A stretch of DNA of 64,000 nt from Blasia pusilla (lineage: Eukaryota; Marchantiophyta; Marchantiopsida; Blasiales). Below the pieces are notes generated by a model. It was not told the origin of the DNA. It ran no database searches and saw only the letters and a program-made list of their open reading frames with translations. The translations under genes and the position numbers were made by a program. Where the stretch lies: positions 49,786,001-49,850,000 of the forward strand of contig CM114272.1 in assembly GCA_050084515.1 (NCBI GenBank), in the 5' to 3' direction. Below, piece by piece: positions 34,431-46,190 of the stretch (position 1 is its first letter; every line of letters begins with the position of its first letter).

Positions 34431-35817
34431 TATGATCATATAAGGCTTAAAACTCCTCTGTAAAATTTGGTGCCCGTTTCGTGCATCTACTATCTTGAAT
34501 GTATGTCTTGTGTGTCGTGCAAGACCAAATTTAATACAGCACTTTTTTAATAAAATACTTTCATTGAGATTGCTTGCCAATGTTATGTTTCATTAGCAAT
34601 TCTATGGACCTTTAGAGCATTGTATATTGAAAGGTAGTTATATAGATTCATTGTTGTTTGGTGTGGGTGAGATGGTGATAAATGGGGTTTGTTGATTGAC
34701 AATCCTAGGAGGAAAAACCTGGTTAGACACTTGATTGAGTCATGTACTCCTTAAGGCTGTAGATTTACTCACATTTATTCATGTAAACCTAAATCTTTTT
34801 AAATTACAAAGATCATTTGCAAAAAATTACCCATTGGAGGAAGCAAAGAATTTTCAAATTCTTCTAGGAGGGGGCTATTTTCTGTTTTCCAAGCATGTAA
34901 GTTTTTTTGCATTATTATTGTTTAGTTCTTCACAATGGTGGTGTTTACTTTCTACTATGATTCAAGGGAAATATCATTTGTGAACTTTTTACCCTACCAA
35001 ACTCTATATGGGTCTCCTATCTTGTAAATGGTGCAAATTGTTTAGCCTCAATGTTTGTCCATAACAATCGCAAGTTACTTGGGAATTTTTTCATGATAGA
35101 TCACTCTTAAGCCTTTTATTTCCAAGAGAGGCGGTTCTGTCATCCTAAAAAATTACCAACCCTATCATATGACTCATCTTCTAGAATGTGTCCTACGGTT
35201 GATCACTTCCCAACGCCGAAAGAAAAAATTAACTCTCCACAATGATAGATTGTAGGACTATTTAGGTTTCTTTTCTACCACCTTCCCCGACTCCCTCCAT
35301 GTTGCAGCTCGACAATGATCCATTGTACGACAAGTCTATTCAGTAAAGTACTCCAACATAATAATTGAAAGTGTGCATGCAAAGGACTCTTATCTCTTTT
35401 TGAATGCGAAATTTCCTTATCCCGCAATAAGAAAATTTTGCGAACGGGAATAGTGTACTTACATGGAGATGTGATTTCAAGACATTATTTTCTTGTGGTA
35501 GTAATCAGCTCTGAAGTACCAAACCACTTAAAGGTTTAAGTCAAATAAACCCCTTAAGATATAATGAAACCACATGAATATCAAGGTATTCTTCATTCCT
35601 CGTATTCCTGATCTCTTCCAAATACATGGATACCGGTTTCCCAACTAGGGGTTCTTCCATTTCATGATAATTACACAAAGAAAGAATTTCTCTACAAAAT
35701 TGAGGTGGAGAGATTAGACACCAACCATATTCTAGTGTACTCATCATTAGTGAGGTTGTGGAGGAAATTCCTGTGTTAAAATTCTGAGATGAAATTGTAT
35801 GTCAACAACAATAGATG
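34431..35817. other. Gene-free AT-rich stretch
   Basis: No coding region is supported. Weak integrase or UTR resemblance may extend a little past 34430. Otherwise I see nothing. Confidence 0.35.
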
Positions 35818-35901
35818 TCTTTGTTGGTGGAAGGGAAATCTAACCCTTGAATTTGAACATGTTCAAATTCAAGGGTTAGATTTCCCTTCCACCAACAAAG
35901 A
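35818..35901. repeat. 84-bp perfect palindrome
   Basis: Two 42-nt arms are exact reverse complements with no spacer. The centre falls between 35859 and 35860 in GAACATGTTC, and the arms end at TCTTTGTTGG on the left and CCAACAAAGA on the right. It lies between Gypsy debris and the SR-like gene. Transcripts from either strand would form a perfect hairpin. Confidence 0.95.
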
Positions 35902-36816
35902 GGAAAAAGATAACTTCACATATACTCGGGTGGTTCTGTAAAATCACTCAAGAATTATCTGTCAGTTCAATTTATCCTTAGATTTCTCTCAATGAAGTTT
36001 AATTCAATCTTTTGGGTCCCAAGATCTAAAGCCAGAACCAGAATTGTTCCAGTCATATGACCAGATTGCACTCCAATTTCTTGTGTCAGGCACTGAAACT
36101 CGAAAGACAGTTGAATCAAATGAAAACAAATTCTTTTCTTCTCTAATTAAATAAATAATGCTTTATTTAGAGAAGGTCGGATGGGAAAACCCTCCATGCC
36201 TCCATGCAAAACATCACCTAGTGAGTTGTGAAAAAAAAATGTATGGCTGGTGTATAGGTCATCCCATTGTGGGAACAAGCACAAGTGCACCAGCACATGA
36301 ACCCAAACTTTGACAAACGTCACTCAACTTATCATCCTCTGTTGATAAGAGAGAAATAAGTAGGAGATCATCTACATCCAAATAAAATTAGAAATCAGCT
36401 CCTGTTCTATACCTTCCACAGTGGCTACTCTTGGAACTGTGATTCGACGGAAGCAGATAGTTTCACCTGGGAAAGCAATAAGATGTTAGAAAGCCATGGA
36501 GATATTTGTCAAAGAAAAAATGATAGAGAGGGCAACAGTTCTCTGTTACCCACCTGTTTCTTCGAGTCAGGATGGGCAATAAAAGATCTCCTCGGAAGAT
36601 ACCCTGACAAGTGCACAGCTGCGAGGATACACACAGCATTCCACATCTGCCCTCAGTACACAGTTAAGACGGAAAGCCAACATAAAGATAAATGATCTCC
36701 ATTGAATGTTTGCAGTCGCGGAGATAATTATCATGAGTGTACCAGTTGGTGAAGATACCCAAAGCCTGCCACGAGAACTTAGAGAAATGAAACTGATTCT
36801 CATGGGACGAAGCTGG
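35902..36816. other. Stretch downstream of the SR-like gene
   Basis: No coding region is supported. The part nearest 36817 is probably the 3' UTR of the minus-strand SR-like gene. Confidence 0.35.
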
Positions 36817-39800
36817 CTAAGAGTTCAGGGCTCCTTCTCTGGCTTCCTTCATCCTTCGTGCTCTCTCCTGCCATGACCCAGCCTGCTGCATTGCTATAAC
36901 CTACAGAAGGAAAACGTGTTCTGATCATCATCTCTGTAATATGAACTAGTAAGGTGCCCGTGCCATGCACGGGAAATAAAAAAGTGTTTAAGAGCTAGTG
37001 TATAGCCCGGGAAAGGAAGAGATTAATGATGCTGCACACGAATTCAATTTTTTTCTTGCTATCCGTAGCATGTGTAACATTTTCTTGCTGCCCCAGTCGC
37101 CACATGTCAAACAGAGAGGTGTTTGCAAATCAAGAAGGCACTCTCCCATAAAAATATAGATTACAATGTAAATGTATCTCAAGTCATACTCAAGCCGGAT
37201 GTACAAATTTTCATTTTCCCGCATTGGGCTAGAATCAACCCCAAAAATGAAAAAAAAAGCTCTCTTGGTCATGAGTAATATCCTTCAACAGTACCTTTCC
37301 AGAACCTCATCCACAATTTGGAAGCAATTAAACATGGGAAGAGAATACCTGTTCACTAAGCACATTACTGGCTGGAGGAGCGGCAGGTTTTGGATGTTTA
37401 TCAAAATCATCTCCTCCATTCCCATTGAAGAGACTTTGACGATCTCCAGATCTCTGATGATTCTTCTTCAGAGCAGGCACATGACTATCCTGTTGTGATA
37501 TCTTTATAGAAAGGCCTTGTGGAGGCCCAAATATTGCAGCCTCGTGTGCAGCTTGATTTTGAGCTTCCCTTGTCACCTAAGAGATGGAGAAAGGATTCGA
37601 ATTCTTAGAAGCTCGATGGGTTTCAAAAAAGACACAAAAGCTCAGAAAATTACCCTCTACACACAAATGACAAGTTATGACACCTGACTGCATAAGGACA
37701 AACCTATCACGGCATGGAGTTGTTATAGGCATATCAATCAAGAAAATGAGTATGAATAATTTTATTCTTACACTTCACACAACTTATGAAGCCACATGCC
37801 CTCGTAGGTACCTGATTAGAAGAAGAACGAAAGGTGCTCCCAGTATTGTTGAGGAAAATAGTATCATCCTGGGCACCTGTTCCATCTGCTGGGTCAATGG
37901 AACAACACCAATTGCAATGAGATACCCAAGAAATAGAAAATGAGAAAATGCGAGAAGCTTGGAGTACAATGACAAGAACAGAACTAAGAAAGGGAACAAT
38001 AAAGTAAAAGGAGGTTGAGATATTGAACACTGTATCAACTATAAAGTAAGTGTCAACATGCTTTGGTACCCACCAACAACTCAAGCAAACCCATCAACTT
38101 ACTAGTTCACAAATATCAAGTAAACAGAAGGGAAACAGATATGCTTTTCCTTCTTGCAGTTCTGTACCTGCAGAGGGATGCCTAGCAAAAAATGAAAGAA
38201 GCACATGTCACTGGCAATAAACCCCAGATAGCATTGAGAGAAGCCAGTTGCAATTTTTACAACATAAAACAGGGAGAGAAAGAACCTCCAAAGTAGTCAA
38301 GTTTGGCATCATCATCCAACGGCGCATCCTTGTTGAAATCAAATCGTTCCCACTCATCTGACATGCCTTTGGCCTGATCTTGAACAACTGCAATCCAAAG
38401 CAGCATATACAAAAGCATCAGTCCTAAAATACTGATTCACCATACTGGTTAAAGAATCTCTGACGATTGACATGGAACCTTGGCAAGAGAGATTCGCTTC
38501 TTCCAGTGATCCAGACCTGTTTCTGATAGTTGGAGCTTTATCTTCGCTTTCACTTTCTCTGCTGGAGTCTACATGCAATTCACGTGCAGACAACCATGTG
38601 AAATTTCATTGATGTTAGCCACGCCACATAGACTATTACAGATAGCACATAATCTGTAACTGTTCATACTCCACTTATGATAGCTATTAGTCAATTTTGG
38701 GATTGAACTCAGATTTCACGAGGACTAAAATTAGGGTAAACCATGGAAAAAAAAATTAGATGGCACAATAACCTGGAGACATTCATTCCAGTTTGGCATG
38801 CTGAGTATTCTCAATCTCCACTTCAAAGGACAATACGGTGAGGACAGTGTCGGAGGTGTACAGAATGCAAGTGTGGTCCGATAAACGTACCATCGACTCA
38901 AATTTTGGTATCAGCTTCGAGTAATCACGCTCAGGAGCCTTTCCCTTCCCAAATCTGGGATGGTCAGCCCGTGCTCCGATTCTACCATCTTGAGCTTTCG
39001 CTTTACTCCGTTCCTCTCTCCTACAGTCTTCATACCTTCCCCTGCTGTCGCTACCTCTCCGCTGAGTCTCTTTTCGGTCTAGAGCACGGCCCTCCCGCCT
39101 ACTGCCCCTGTCGTTGTAAGAGCTTCTGTGTGAAGGAGAAGGACTATGCCCTCTTGTGCGTGATTCATGATGCGAATGACTACTGTCTCTCCTGTAGCCA
39201 TTCGTGCGATCTGCATCCCTTCGACGAGAAGACGAGCGAGAACGGGAACGGGAACGGTCTTGTCTTCTCTCATGCGACCGGGAACAACTCCGGCGGCTCC
39301 GATTATTTCGGTCGGAAGATTTCCTGCGTCTGCTATCGTTCGCAGGACAAACATTTCTATCCCTATGTCTATTCCTGTCCGAGGACCTCCTGTGTCTGCT
39401 TCTACTGTCATACCCTGGAGAGAAACTTTTGTCCCTCTTAGGCCACCTCCTCTGCTCCCTGTCTCGTTCAGATGATGTCCGACTGCCACTGCTGCGAGAA
39501 CGGCTTCCTCGCTCGCGATGCTCAGATTTCTTCACCTTGGATTCCTTTCCTGGCGTCCCCAACAGCCCGTTCTCCTTAACAACATCTACACTCGGAGACT
39601 TAGAGCTATAACTATGTGATCGTCTTCTCCTCTCCTTAGACAGTGGCTTATTCTCCTTCTCTATGTCAACTTCCTCATCGGAAGGATGTCTGTAATGGTT
39701 ATTCTCTTCCTTCTTCCTGCCTCCTGCTTGCAACTCCGGCGTCCTTTCCTGCTTCTTGTCCTCCGCCTTCTCTCGGTAATCGTCATGAGAACGCCTAAAA

Positions 39801-40051
39801 GTTCTCGAGCTATACCCGTCTTCCCGCTTCTTCAGCTTCTCTCGGATGCCATCGATTCTGATACCCTTTTGCAAAGCGGCAGATCTCCCGGGACTCGCTG
39901 ATTTGACAAAATTGCTTAGCGAACCATGCGCTTCTGTTTTCGAAACCTTGGATTGCGGAGTTCCGAAACCTAACCCCTGCTTGAATTTGGCGGCATTTCC
40001 ACCTTTCCGCACCAGTTCATCATAATAAGCTGCAGCTTTCTCCTCTTCCAT
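36817..40051 (-). CDS. SR-like (arginine/serine-rich) protein, six exons, plant RSRC2-like
   Basis: Exons on the minus strand are 40051-38891, 38568-38517, 38387-38286, 37885-37812, 37576-37349 and 36900-36817. All introns are GT/AG with compatible phases (1,701 nt, 566 residues). The N-terminus EEEKAAAYYDELVRKGGNAA with KFKQGLGFGTP is conserved in a plant SR-related family annotated as arginine/serine-rich coiled-coil protein 2-like. An RS/RD-rich region (about residues 150-340) follows. Next come TPAEKVKAKIKLQLSET (from residue 388), EWERFDFNKDAPLDDD (from 416), a DTIFLNNTGSTF segment, an AAHEAAIFG segment and a basic amphipathic tail (SWQERARRMKEAREGALNS). RS domains usually mean a nuclear, splicing-linked role, inferred here. 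The product name is less certain than the gene model. A Helitron lies in the last intron. Confidence 0.85.
36946..37160 (-). mobile_element. Non-autonomous Helitron, 215 bp, in an SR-like gene intron
   Basis: On the minus strand it starts TCTATATTTTTATGGGAG after a flanking A, and ends with the hairpin CCCGTGCATGGCACGGG, ten bases, then CTAG followed by T. Helitrons insert between A and T, begin TC, end CTRR and carry a 3' hairpin without a target duplication, so all signs are present. The interior matches the plus-strand copy at 48444-48651. It sits in intron 5 (36901-37348) of the SR-like gene in the same orientation and leaves the splice sites untouched. Confidence 0.85.
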
Positions 40052-41391
40052 TCCTGATGCACTTCGAATCGTCAGAAATTGTCAAGGATCGTGGTATGCA
40101 TTATCAATCAGATCATCTATTGAGGTCCGGCCACCATTGCATGCCCGGAATACGCATCCAAAATGCCACAGAGAGTTGAGCGCTCTGTACTCTACTAGTC
40201 ACTGAATTTTTGTTTGCCTGTCATCTAGAAAACCCGTATGACAAGACAACCCAAACCAAGGAGCATATCAGATTGTCATCGAAGCAAATCCAGACGACCG
40301 TTTATCCACTGTCCCGCCGCCTTGTATTTTCTGCCGCACAGAGCGATTCCACAAGAGAAATCCACAACGCCACACGGCATCCGAGAGGCTGTGCTGGAAT
40401 GATTGGAGAATCAAACTGCGCAAAACATTCGGAACTCCCAAAAAAACAATTGTAAACCTGCAACGTATCAAATTTCGAGTCGAGTTTCTCCGCACGGCAC
40501 CTACGCCGTCCGAATAAACCAACAAACTAGAGTATGGCTACTGACCGGCCAGCGACGTTTCCGTAATTCCCGATGAATGTCCAGGAGAACAAATACGCAG
40601 CCAAATACAAAGCGGGTGATGGGAGAACCCGAGTATAAAAAGGGGATTAAAAATAAATAAAGTTCCAAAGGTTATATATATCGGAGAGTTCCTTCTTGAT
40701 CAGCAAACACTTTTTTGTTTTATATGTGGCAATCCACAAATAAATAAAATGTTTTTCCTTCAGCTAGCAACAAGAAAAAGATTTTGTGTAAACACCAATA
40801 ATCTGGATGATGGTATGGGTGCCCACTAGTAGGCTCATAAAAGAAAAAGGCATCTTCCTATAGATGGCATAGCTACAATATGAAGACATTACTACCAATA
40901 CGTAGACCTCTAGTATTGGCACCTCCCATAGTTTGAGTATGTCGTAAAAGTCCATCTTAGGCACATTGCAAAGTTATGGAGACTCGTTGTCTACAATAAG
41001 GAATCGCAGTAGTTAAAGGAAACTCATTTCTCGATTGAAGATGATGAACATAATTCGTAACTGCACTCGAAAAATATTTCCGCATTTACAATCCCTACTG
41101 AAAGTGCCTAAATCCGAGCTTGACACCTCATGGCGCGTCGAGGTGAGGGTGTCCATGTGGTAAAAAGCATATATGTCACTGGTAGCACTATTAGATTCAT
41201 GTTGATACTTCACATCAACCTAGGGATTCTACTTATGCATCACGCAATGATCAAGCATGTTAAGTCAATTCGTGACTTAACATGAATATGAACTAATTGC
41301 ATATCTTCATCGTACAAAGATATGAATGGGCGGGCTGGTAGTGAGGTTTTGGAGATTCATGCATAGATTCAATTTGGATCTTACACAATGT
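40052..41391. other. Upstream region of the SR-like gene
   Basis: The part adjacent to 40051 holds the minus-strand promoter and 5' UTR. I see no decisive promoter element for the minus strand. A TATA-like run at about 40633-40642 points the other way, and no gene follows it. Confidence 0.35.
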
Positions 41392-42016
41392 TGTCGTGCG
41401 CATACACATCGCTACACAACCCACATCGTTGGTCACATCTACACACCACACAACACCGATCTTCCCCAACATACAGGTAGATCCATCCATAACCAAACAA
41501 ACTCACATGTATACATTGGGACTCCACAACAAAATCATAGTAGTAAAAATGGTTCATCCGGCCTAAAACTCCACTCATGAATCTACATTGGCATATCGAA
41601 CCACATCCACCCTCTACTATGAGGGAATCCGGACGCTAGCACCCTAACTCCTACACACCCACACATGTCTATGCAAGAGAGGCGCTCCTAAGGCTCAACA
41701 TGAGAATGATGGCTTGAGAAAGTCATCTCTCTCACTCTTATACCCTTGGGAAGAGCCAAAAAGTTCTTTCCCCAAAAATAGCCCTCCCAACGGTAACCTG
41801 CATGCACAGGTTACCAGATGACCGTTGACTCGGTCAACGGATCACCTGACGGACTAAAACCAAAATAGGGAAATCGCCATCAACGACGTTCCCAACACAA
41901 AAACCTGTCGCCAACCTCATTTTATATCTCGGGACAAAGTTACGTCCAAACCGCTCGTTGACTCACTATGTTGTCAACACGATAGAATTCTACCTACATC
42001 GAAATAAGATGTGACA
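41392..42016 (-). mobile_element. Solo LTR of the methyltransferase-bearing Gypsy family
   Basis: The 625-bp unit reads TGTCACATCTTATTTCGA..GCGCACGACA on the minus strand, with the TG..CA ends of an LTR. It is flanked by ATGT on both sides (AATGT if the terminal A is counted as shared), consistent with a target duplication. It matches the plus-strand LTR at 25986-26612 along its length, including the TATA-like and CCGTTGGGAGGGCTATTTTTGGGG stretches. No internal Gypsy sequence adjoins on the right. Confidence 0.75.
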
Positions 42017-42319
42017 ATGTCCAATAGAGAAAGTAATATTTTCTACAACTCACAGATGTTATGGCAACAAGCATGTGAGATCTAAATTATTATACATGTG
42101 TTATGTTCACATGAGGCTATTGGCTCACGATATGTGCAATCCACTCTATCACTTAGAAAATAGGTCATTCTATTGAATTTCGCTACCAAGATTATAGTTA
42201 GCACAAGCGCTTGTATATAGTGTGTCGAATCTCTTGTGTGATGTCCATACCTACCTATTAATCGATAAATCGTAATATGTTGCATGGATTGCTACACACG
42301 CTTGATGATTGGGCCTTGT

Positions 42320-42960
42320 AATTGCGTGTTGTCGATCATGATCTACTTTACAAGCATTGCAATTACACGCTATAGCCTCATCACGAGGCTATAGCGTGTA
42401 GATTCATAATGTTCAATGGTTGCAATCAAGTTGGTATTAGGTTGTAGCATCCCATCCTCTACGTAGTCTTCTCAATGCCAAAGGTTTAAGGCTCGTTGGT
42501 TGCTCCCAACGATCTTACGTTGAAGGCTTTTATTACTTACATCGAAATTCATGAGAAATGTCTCCTTGTATGCATAGGAAGAGGGAAAATTGACAAATGT
42601 GGGAAAGACTACTTGTGGCATGCCAATCCAGTTGACCACACTCAACTGTGGTCGATCATTGTGCCTCGCTACCTATGATCAATGGGAAGGATCTAGAATA
42701 GAATCTACCAACAAATGGGAGGGGCGCTCCACTCTCACATAAGCCCTCCGCAACACCTCGTATGACACCAAGTTGATACATGATAGACCCGAGCGATGTG
42801 CTCGTGAACCTAGACTCACCGCATCCAAAAATATTGTTGGGTTTGAACCATGCATCCACCTGATGTGCACTTGTCACCACTCGTGACCTCAAATCACCCA
42901 AGATCCATACATTCTCCAAAATATAAGCTAGAGAACGAGACTCGTGTTCTTGCTAGTGTT
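42320..42960 (-). pseudogene. C5-methyltransferase-like relic, C-terminal half (Gypsy copy B)
   Basis: Minus-strand frames show ENVWILGDLRSRV at about 42880-42915, matching the catalytic ENV of motif VI, and LGSRAHRSGLSCINL at about 42775-42820, matching motif VIII ((G)SxAHRxRLxWxNL). VLRRAYVRVERPSHLLV follows. Motifs IX-X near 42480-42560 are badly decayed. Two frames are needed to read it through. The same order occurs in copies D and E. Confidence 0.6.
42364..42400. repeat. Hairpin, 16-bp perfect stem
   Basis: TACACGCTATAGCCTC and its exact reverse complement are separated by the 5-nt loop ATCAC. It lies at the decayed end of the methyltransferase-like relic. Confidence 0.9.
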
Positions 42961-43079
42961 ACAAGATCCTCATTATCTTCCAAAATAACCTGGACCAATT
43001 GTCGACTAAATTTTTGCCTCATCCAACACTCGTCTAGTCTTGACATGGCCAACCTGCAATGACCAAATCGATAGTCCCT

Positions 43080-43631
<552 letters not shown>

Positions 43632-44658
43632 TGCGCCTACTCTCCTTGAACGTTAATCTTGTTTGTTGCGGAAGTGTGCGTTTAGTAGGTCACGCTCTTA
43701 ACGTTGATCTGCGTCCAAACACGCACTCTGGTTAGCCGGGTCTTGGATCAATCAGCGGCTAACTTTCCGAGTTCTTGTCTCGGACTCTCATCAAGCTCAA
43801 CCTTCCTAGTTTCGCGGTTTACAACACCGGCAAGTCTCAAAAGACTTGGGACAGACTTTCTAGTCGGTTCAAGAACCTGAAACGACGTTTCGCGCATGGC
43901 GATTCCAAGTGTCCGATGGACATCCAATGAGTTCCTCACCAAGACTCGCACGAAGTGAATCTTGGGTTGGAATCCAAGTGTGGCGTACAAAGTCGACTCC
44001 CTTGGATGAGGTTTGGGTTTCGAGTTCCAACGCCAAACTCCCATTCCATCCCGTGCCTCTGAAACGCCGTTTGGCGCCCAAAGTGGGGATTCGTGTTCCG
44101 AGACATCTTGGAGAGACTCCTCCCTTACTAGTACTTTTTGGGATCTCCGAGGGCCCCCTACATTTAGGGAAAGACACCCGGGCCTCTCCAATTGGCCCTC
44201 AACCCGATTGCTCTCATAGTCGTTTTCGGCCAATATCTCAGCCTGTACTTATGGGTTTGCTAAGATCTTTGGTGCGTTGGAAGTGTCTCAAGATAAGCTT
44301 TCCAACGCGCTCTAATTTGTCCCGAACTCATCTTTGAGCTCAACGTTATGTACCTAAACACAGTCAGATTCTCCCAAACGCTAGTCGTGTTCCAAACTGG
44401 TTCTCACCTCTTTGGCAACCAACCTCCCAAGACTCAACTCATCTCAAGTCTTGGCTCGCGTTTGGTCTAGGTTTCCTGGTTGCACCACTAATTCATGAAA
44501 CGCACAACTCTGTTCCGCGTTTCGTCTCTTAGACTTTTCCAAGAGACCTTTCCAAACGCCTCTCCAAAGCGCAAACCTCGCAGCGTGAGTTCACTTGAGT
44601 TTTGATGTTTTGCTTGGCGCCTATTTGGTGTTGTTTGGTTATGAGGGTCACGATACTA
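43632..44658 (-). mobile_element. Nested LTR of a different Gypsy type
   Basis: On the minus strand this begins TATCGTGACCCTCATAACCAA, matching the LTR start at 32489 (TGTCGCGACCCTCATAACC), and ends GGCGCATGACA. LTR sequence of the other family lies on both sides in the same orientation, so it appears to be a solo LTR inserted into that LTR. GGATAG occurs close to both junctions, but not in the exact position of a target duplication. Confidence 0.5.
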
Positions 44659-44890
44659 TCCTCCAATATCTCCAAAAGTCATGTAATAGATCTCGTCAAT
44701 CTATCCTAAAAGACGTGATAATTTTCGTGCACATGTATATCGCTACACAACATACATTCCTGTCACCGAACATACACACAAACACGCATGATCCCATGCT
44801 AACTCATGGCATCCAAACATCGAGAAGAGAAATACCAAAATATCTCCAATCACTCCCTTAGTTGGTGGTTAGGTCCATCTAACTCCAAAT
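44659..44890 (-). mobile_element. Gypsy polypurine tract and LTR start (copy B)
   Basis: The minus strand runs GGACCTAACCACCAACTAAGGGAG (polypurine tract at about 44865-44872), then TTGGAGATATTTTGG and the block ending TGTGCACGA, then ATTATCACGTC. This matches the order at 20711-20880 on the plus strand. Confidence 0.6.
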
Positions 44891-45034
44891 AGCCATCTAT
44901 CCCTACCTACCATGACATAGATCTCTAGGATGCTAAGAGCAAAAAGATCGGGTACTCATATGGCCCCATCGTTATTTGCCTTCTTGTCATCCATGTCATA
45001 GAGATAAGTCGGAATCTATAACTACCTAATCTAT

Positions 45035-45608
45035 GTACATGTGAAGCACATCCATCATCCCCGAGAAAACCCTAGTAAGAGATGGCGTTAGACATGCCAT
45101 ACGCCGTCTGCCATCCTCTCAAACATCCATCACAAACTAGCATAGTGGCTGCACCACAGGCAGAACCACACAACTTACTACGCAAGCCTAAAGGAACTAC
45201 TGCTAAGCTAGGATCAACTATATCGTTAATGTTAGGAAGGTGACATGGCATAGAATTAGGTACATGGTCCTTCCAAACCATACCATTGCATCCCTCCAAT
45301 AAGTGAACACCAAATGGCAAAACTGCACGCAATCTCAAGATAGTGCGCCGTGCACTCCCATCCAACGTCGTGAGTGTCGTATGATGCAAGTACACATAGT
45401 CTCCTTTATGAAACCTCTGGATAGTCGGTCGAGAACTACCTCCCCGAATAGTCGCATACCTCAACATATCCCGATGTTGCGCAATCGCCAAGTTCTCAAA
45501 CGCCATGGACATCCCTCTCTGAAATAACTCAGCCCTCTGAGAACATCCTTGCATCCATACATCAGGGTCATCAAGGTTAAACACCTCACCAGCATCTCGA
45601 CGAATAGA
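45035..45608 (-). mobile_element. Gypsy integrase C-terminus with PHD-like finger (copy B)
   Basis: A minus-strand open frame of about 190 codons contains RRDAGEVFNLDDPDVW, FQRGMSMAFENLAIAQHRD, KGDYVYLHHTTLTTLDGSA, MVWKDHVPN, then CGSACGAATMLVCDGCLRGW, and a frame change to WMCFTCT before a stop. Against a C4HC3 PHD finger the first Cys, the His and one later Cys are altered. This is the best preserved stretch of the integrase C-terminal region in the window. The upstream part is displaced by an LTR insertion. Confidence 0.75.
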
Positions 45609-46050
45609 CGAAGGTGTCGTGCGCATACATATCGCTACACAACATACATCGTTGTCATCGAACTCACACACAAACACGCACGATCCCATGCTAACTCATG
45701 GCATCCAAACAACGAGACAAGAAGTACTAAAATATCTCCAATAAAGTAAGATCCAATCTCTCTCTACACCATCTCACACCATAGCTCTCAAAGGTGTGCA
45801 CTCTCTCTCATATCAAACCAAATCCACTCTCCTAATGAGAGGCTTGGGTTACACTCACAAGGCTAGGGACCATAGCTCCGCCGTCTTATGCCAAGAGGTT
45901 CAACAAAGAGAGAATGAGCTCTCAAGCTCTCTCTCCTTGAGATATACCCCTCTCCTCTCCCAAGCTCTCTCCATGGTAACCTATTCTCCCAAGTACCTCC
46001 TTGGCTCTTGACCTGATGTAGGAGGTCAAGGGATACTTACCAAAAATAGA
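45609..46050 (-). mobile_element. LTR nested inside the integrase of copy B
   Basis: Sequence between the two integrase parts matches the LTR of the same family: complements of TAAGTATCCCTTGACC at the right, GCTCATTCTCTCTTTGTTGAAC in the middle and TTGGAGATATTTTAGTACTTC..GTATGCGCACGACA at the left. Copy A is uninterrupted at the corresponding point. The LTR lacks the first part seen at 57190-57260. Confidence 0.65.
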
Positions 46051-46190
46051 AAAAAATAAGATGAGAAAGACGTTAAGGATGCCTTCCTGCTGAATCTGTA
46101 TCCCATGGCCAACCATGGCAACTTGAGGTCCCAATCTCCTAAGTGACGTCTCTACAAGCCATACTTGCGTAAACCTCTCTTCACTCAACC
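46051..46190 (-). mobile_element. Integrase core fragment (copy B, upstream piece)
   Basis: Minus-strand words (EERFTQVWLVE, GHGIQIQQEGILNVFL) match the stretch between the core and the C-terminal part in copies A, C and D, where CAGATTCAGCA and TTAACGTCTTTCTCA recur. Confidence 0.55.

Noticed and set aside
39079-39611. Large open frames opposite and alongside the SR-like exon
   Set aside because: They are shadows of the Arg/Ser-rich coding sequence in other frames.
42364-42400. Hairpin considered as a microRNA precursor
   Set aside because: The stem is only 16 bp, too short for a plant miRNA precursor, and it lies in retroelement debris.
43748-44337. Open frames of 140-160 codons
   Set aside because: They lie inside a sequence that begins and ends like an LTR and are open on both strands, with no protein family resemblance.
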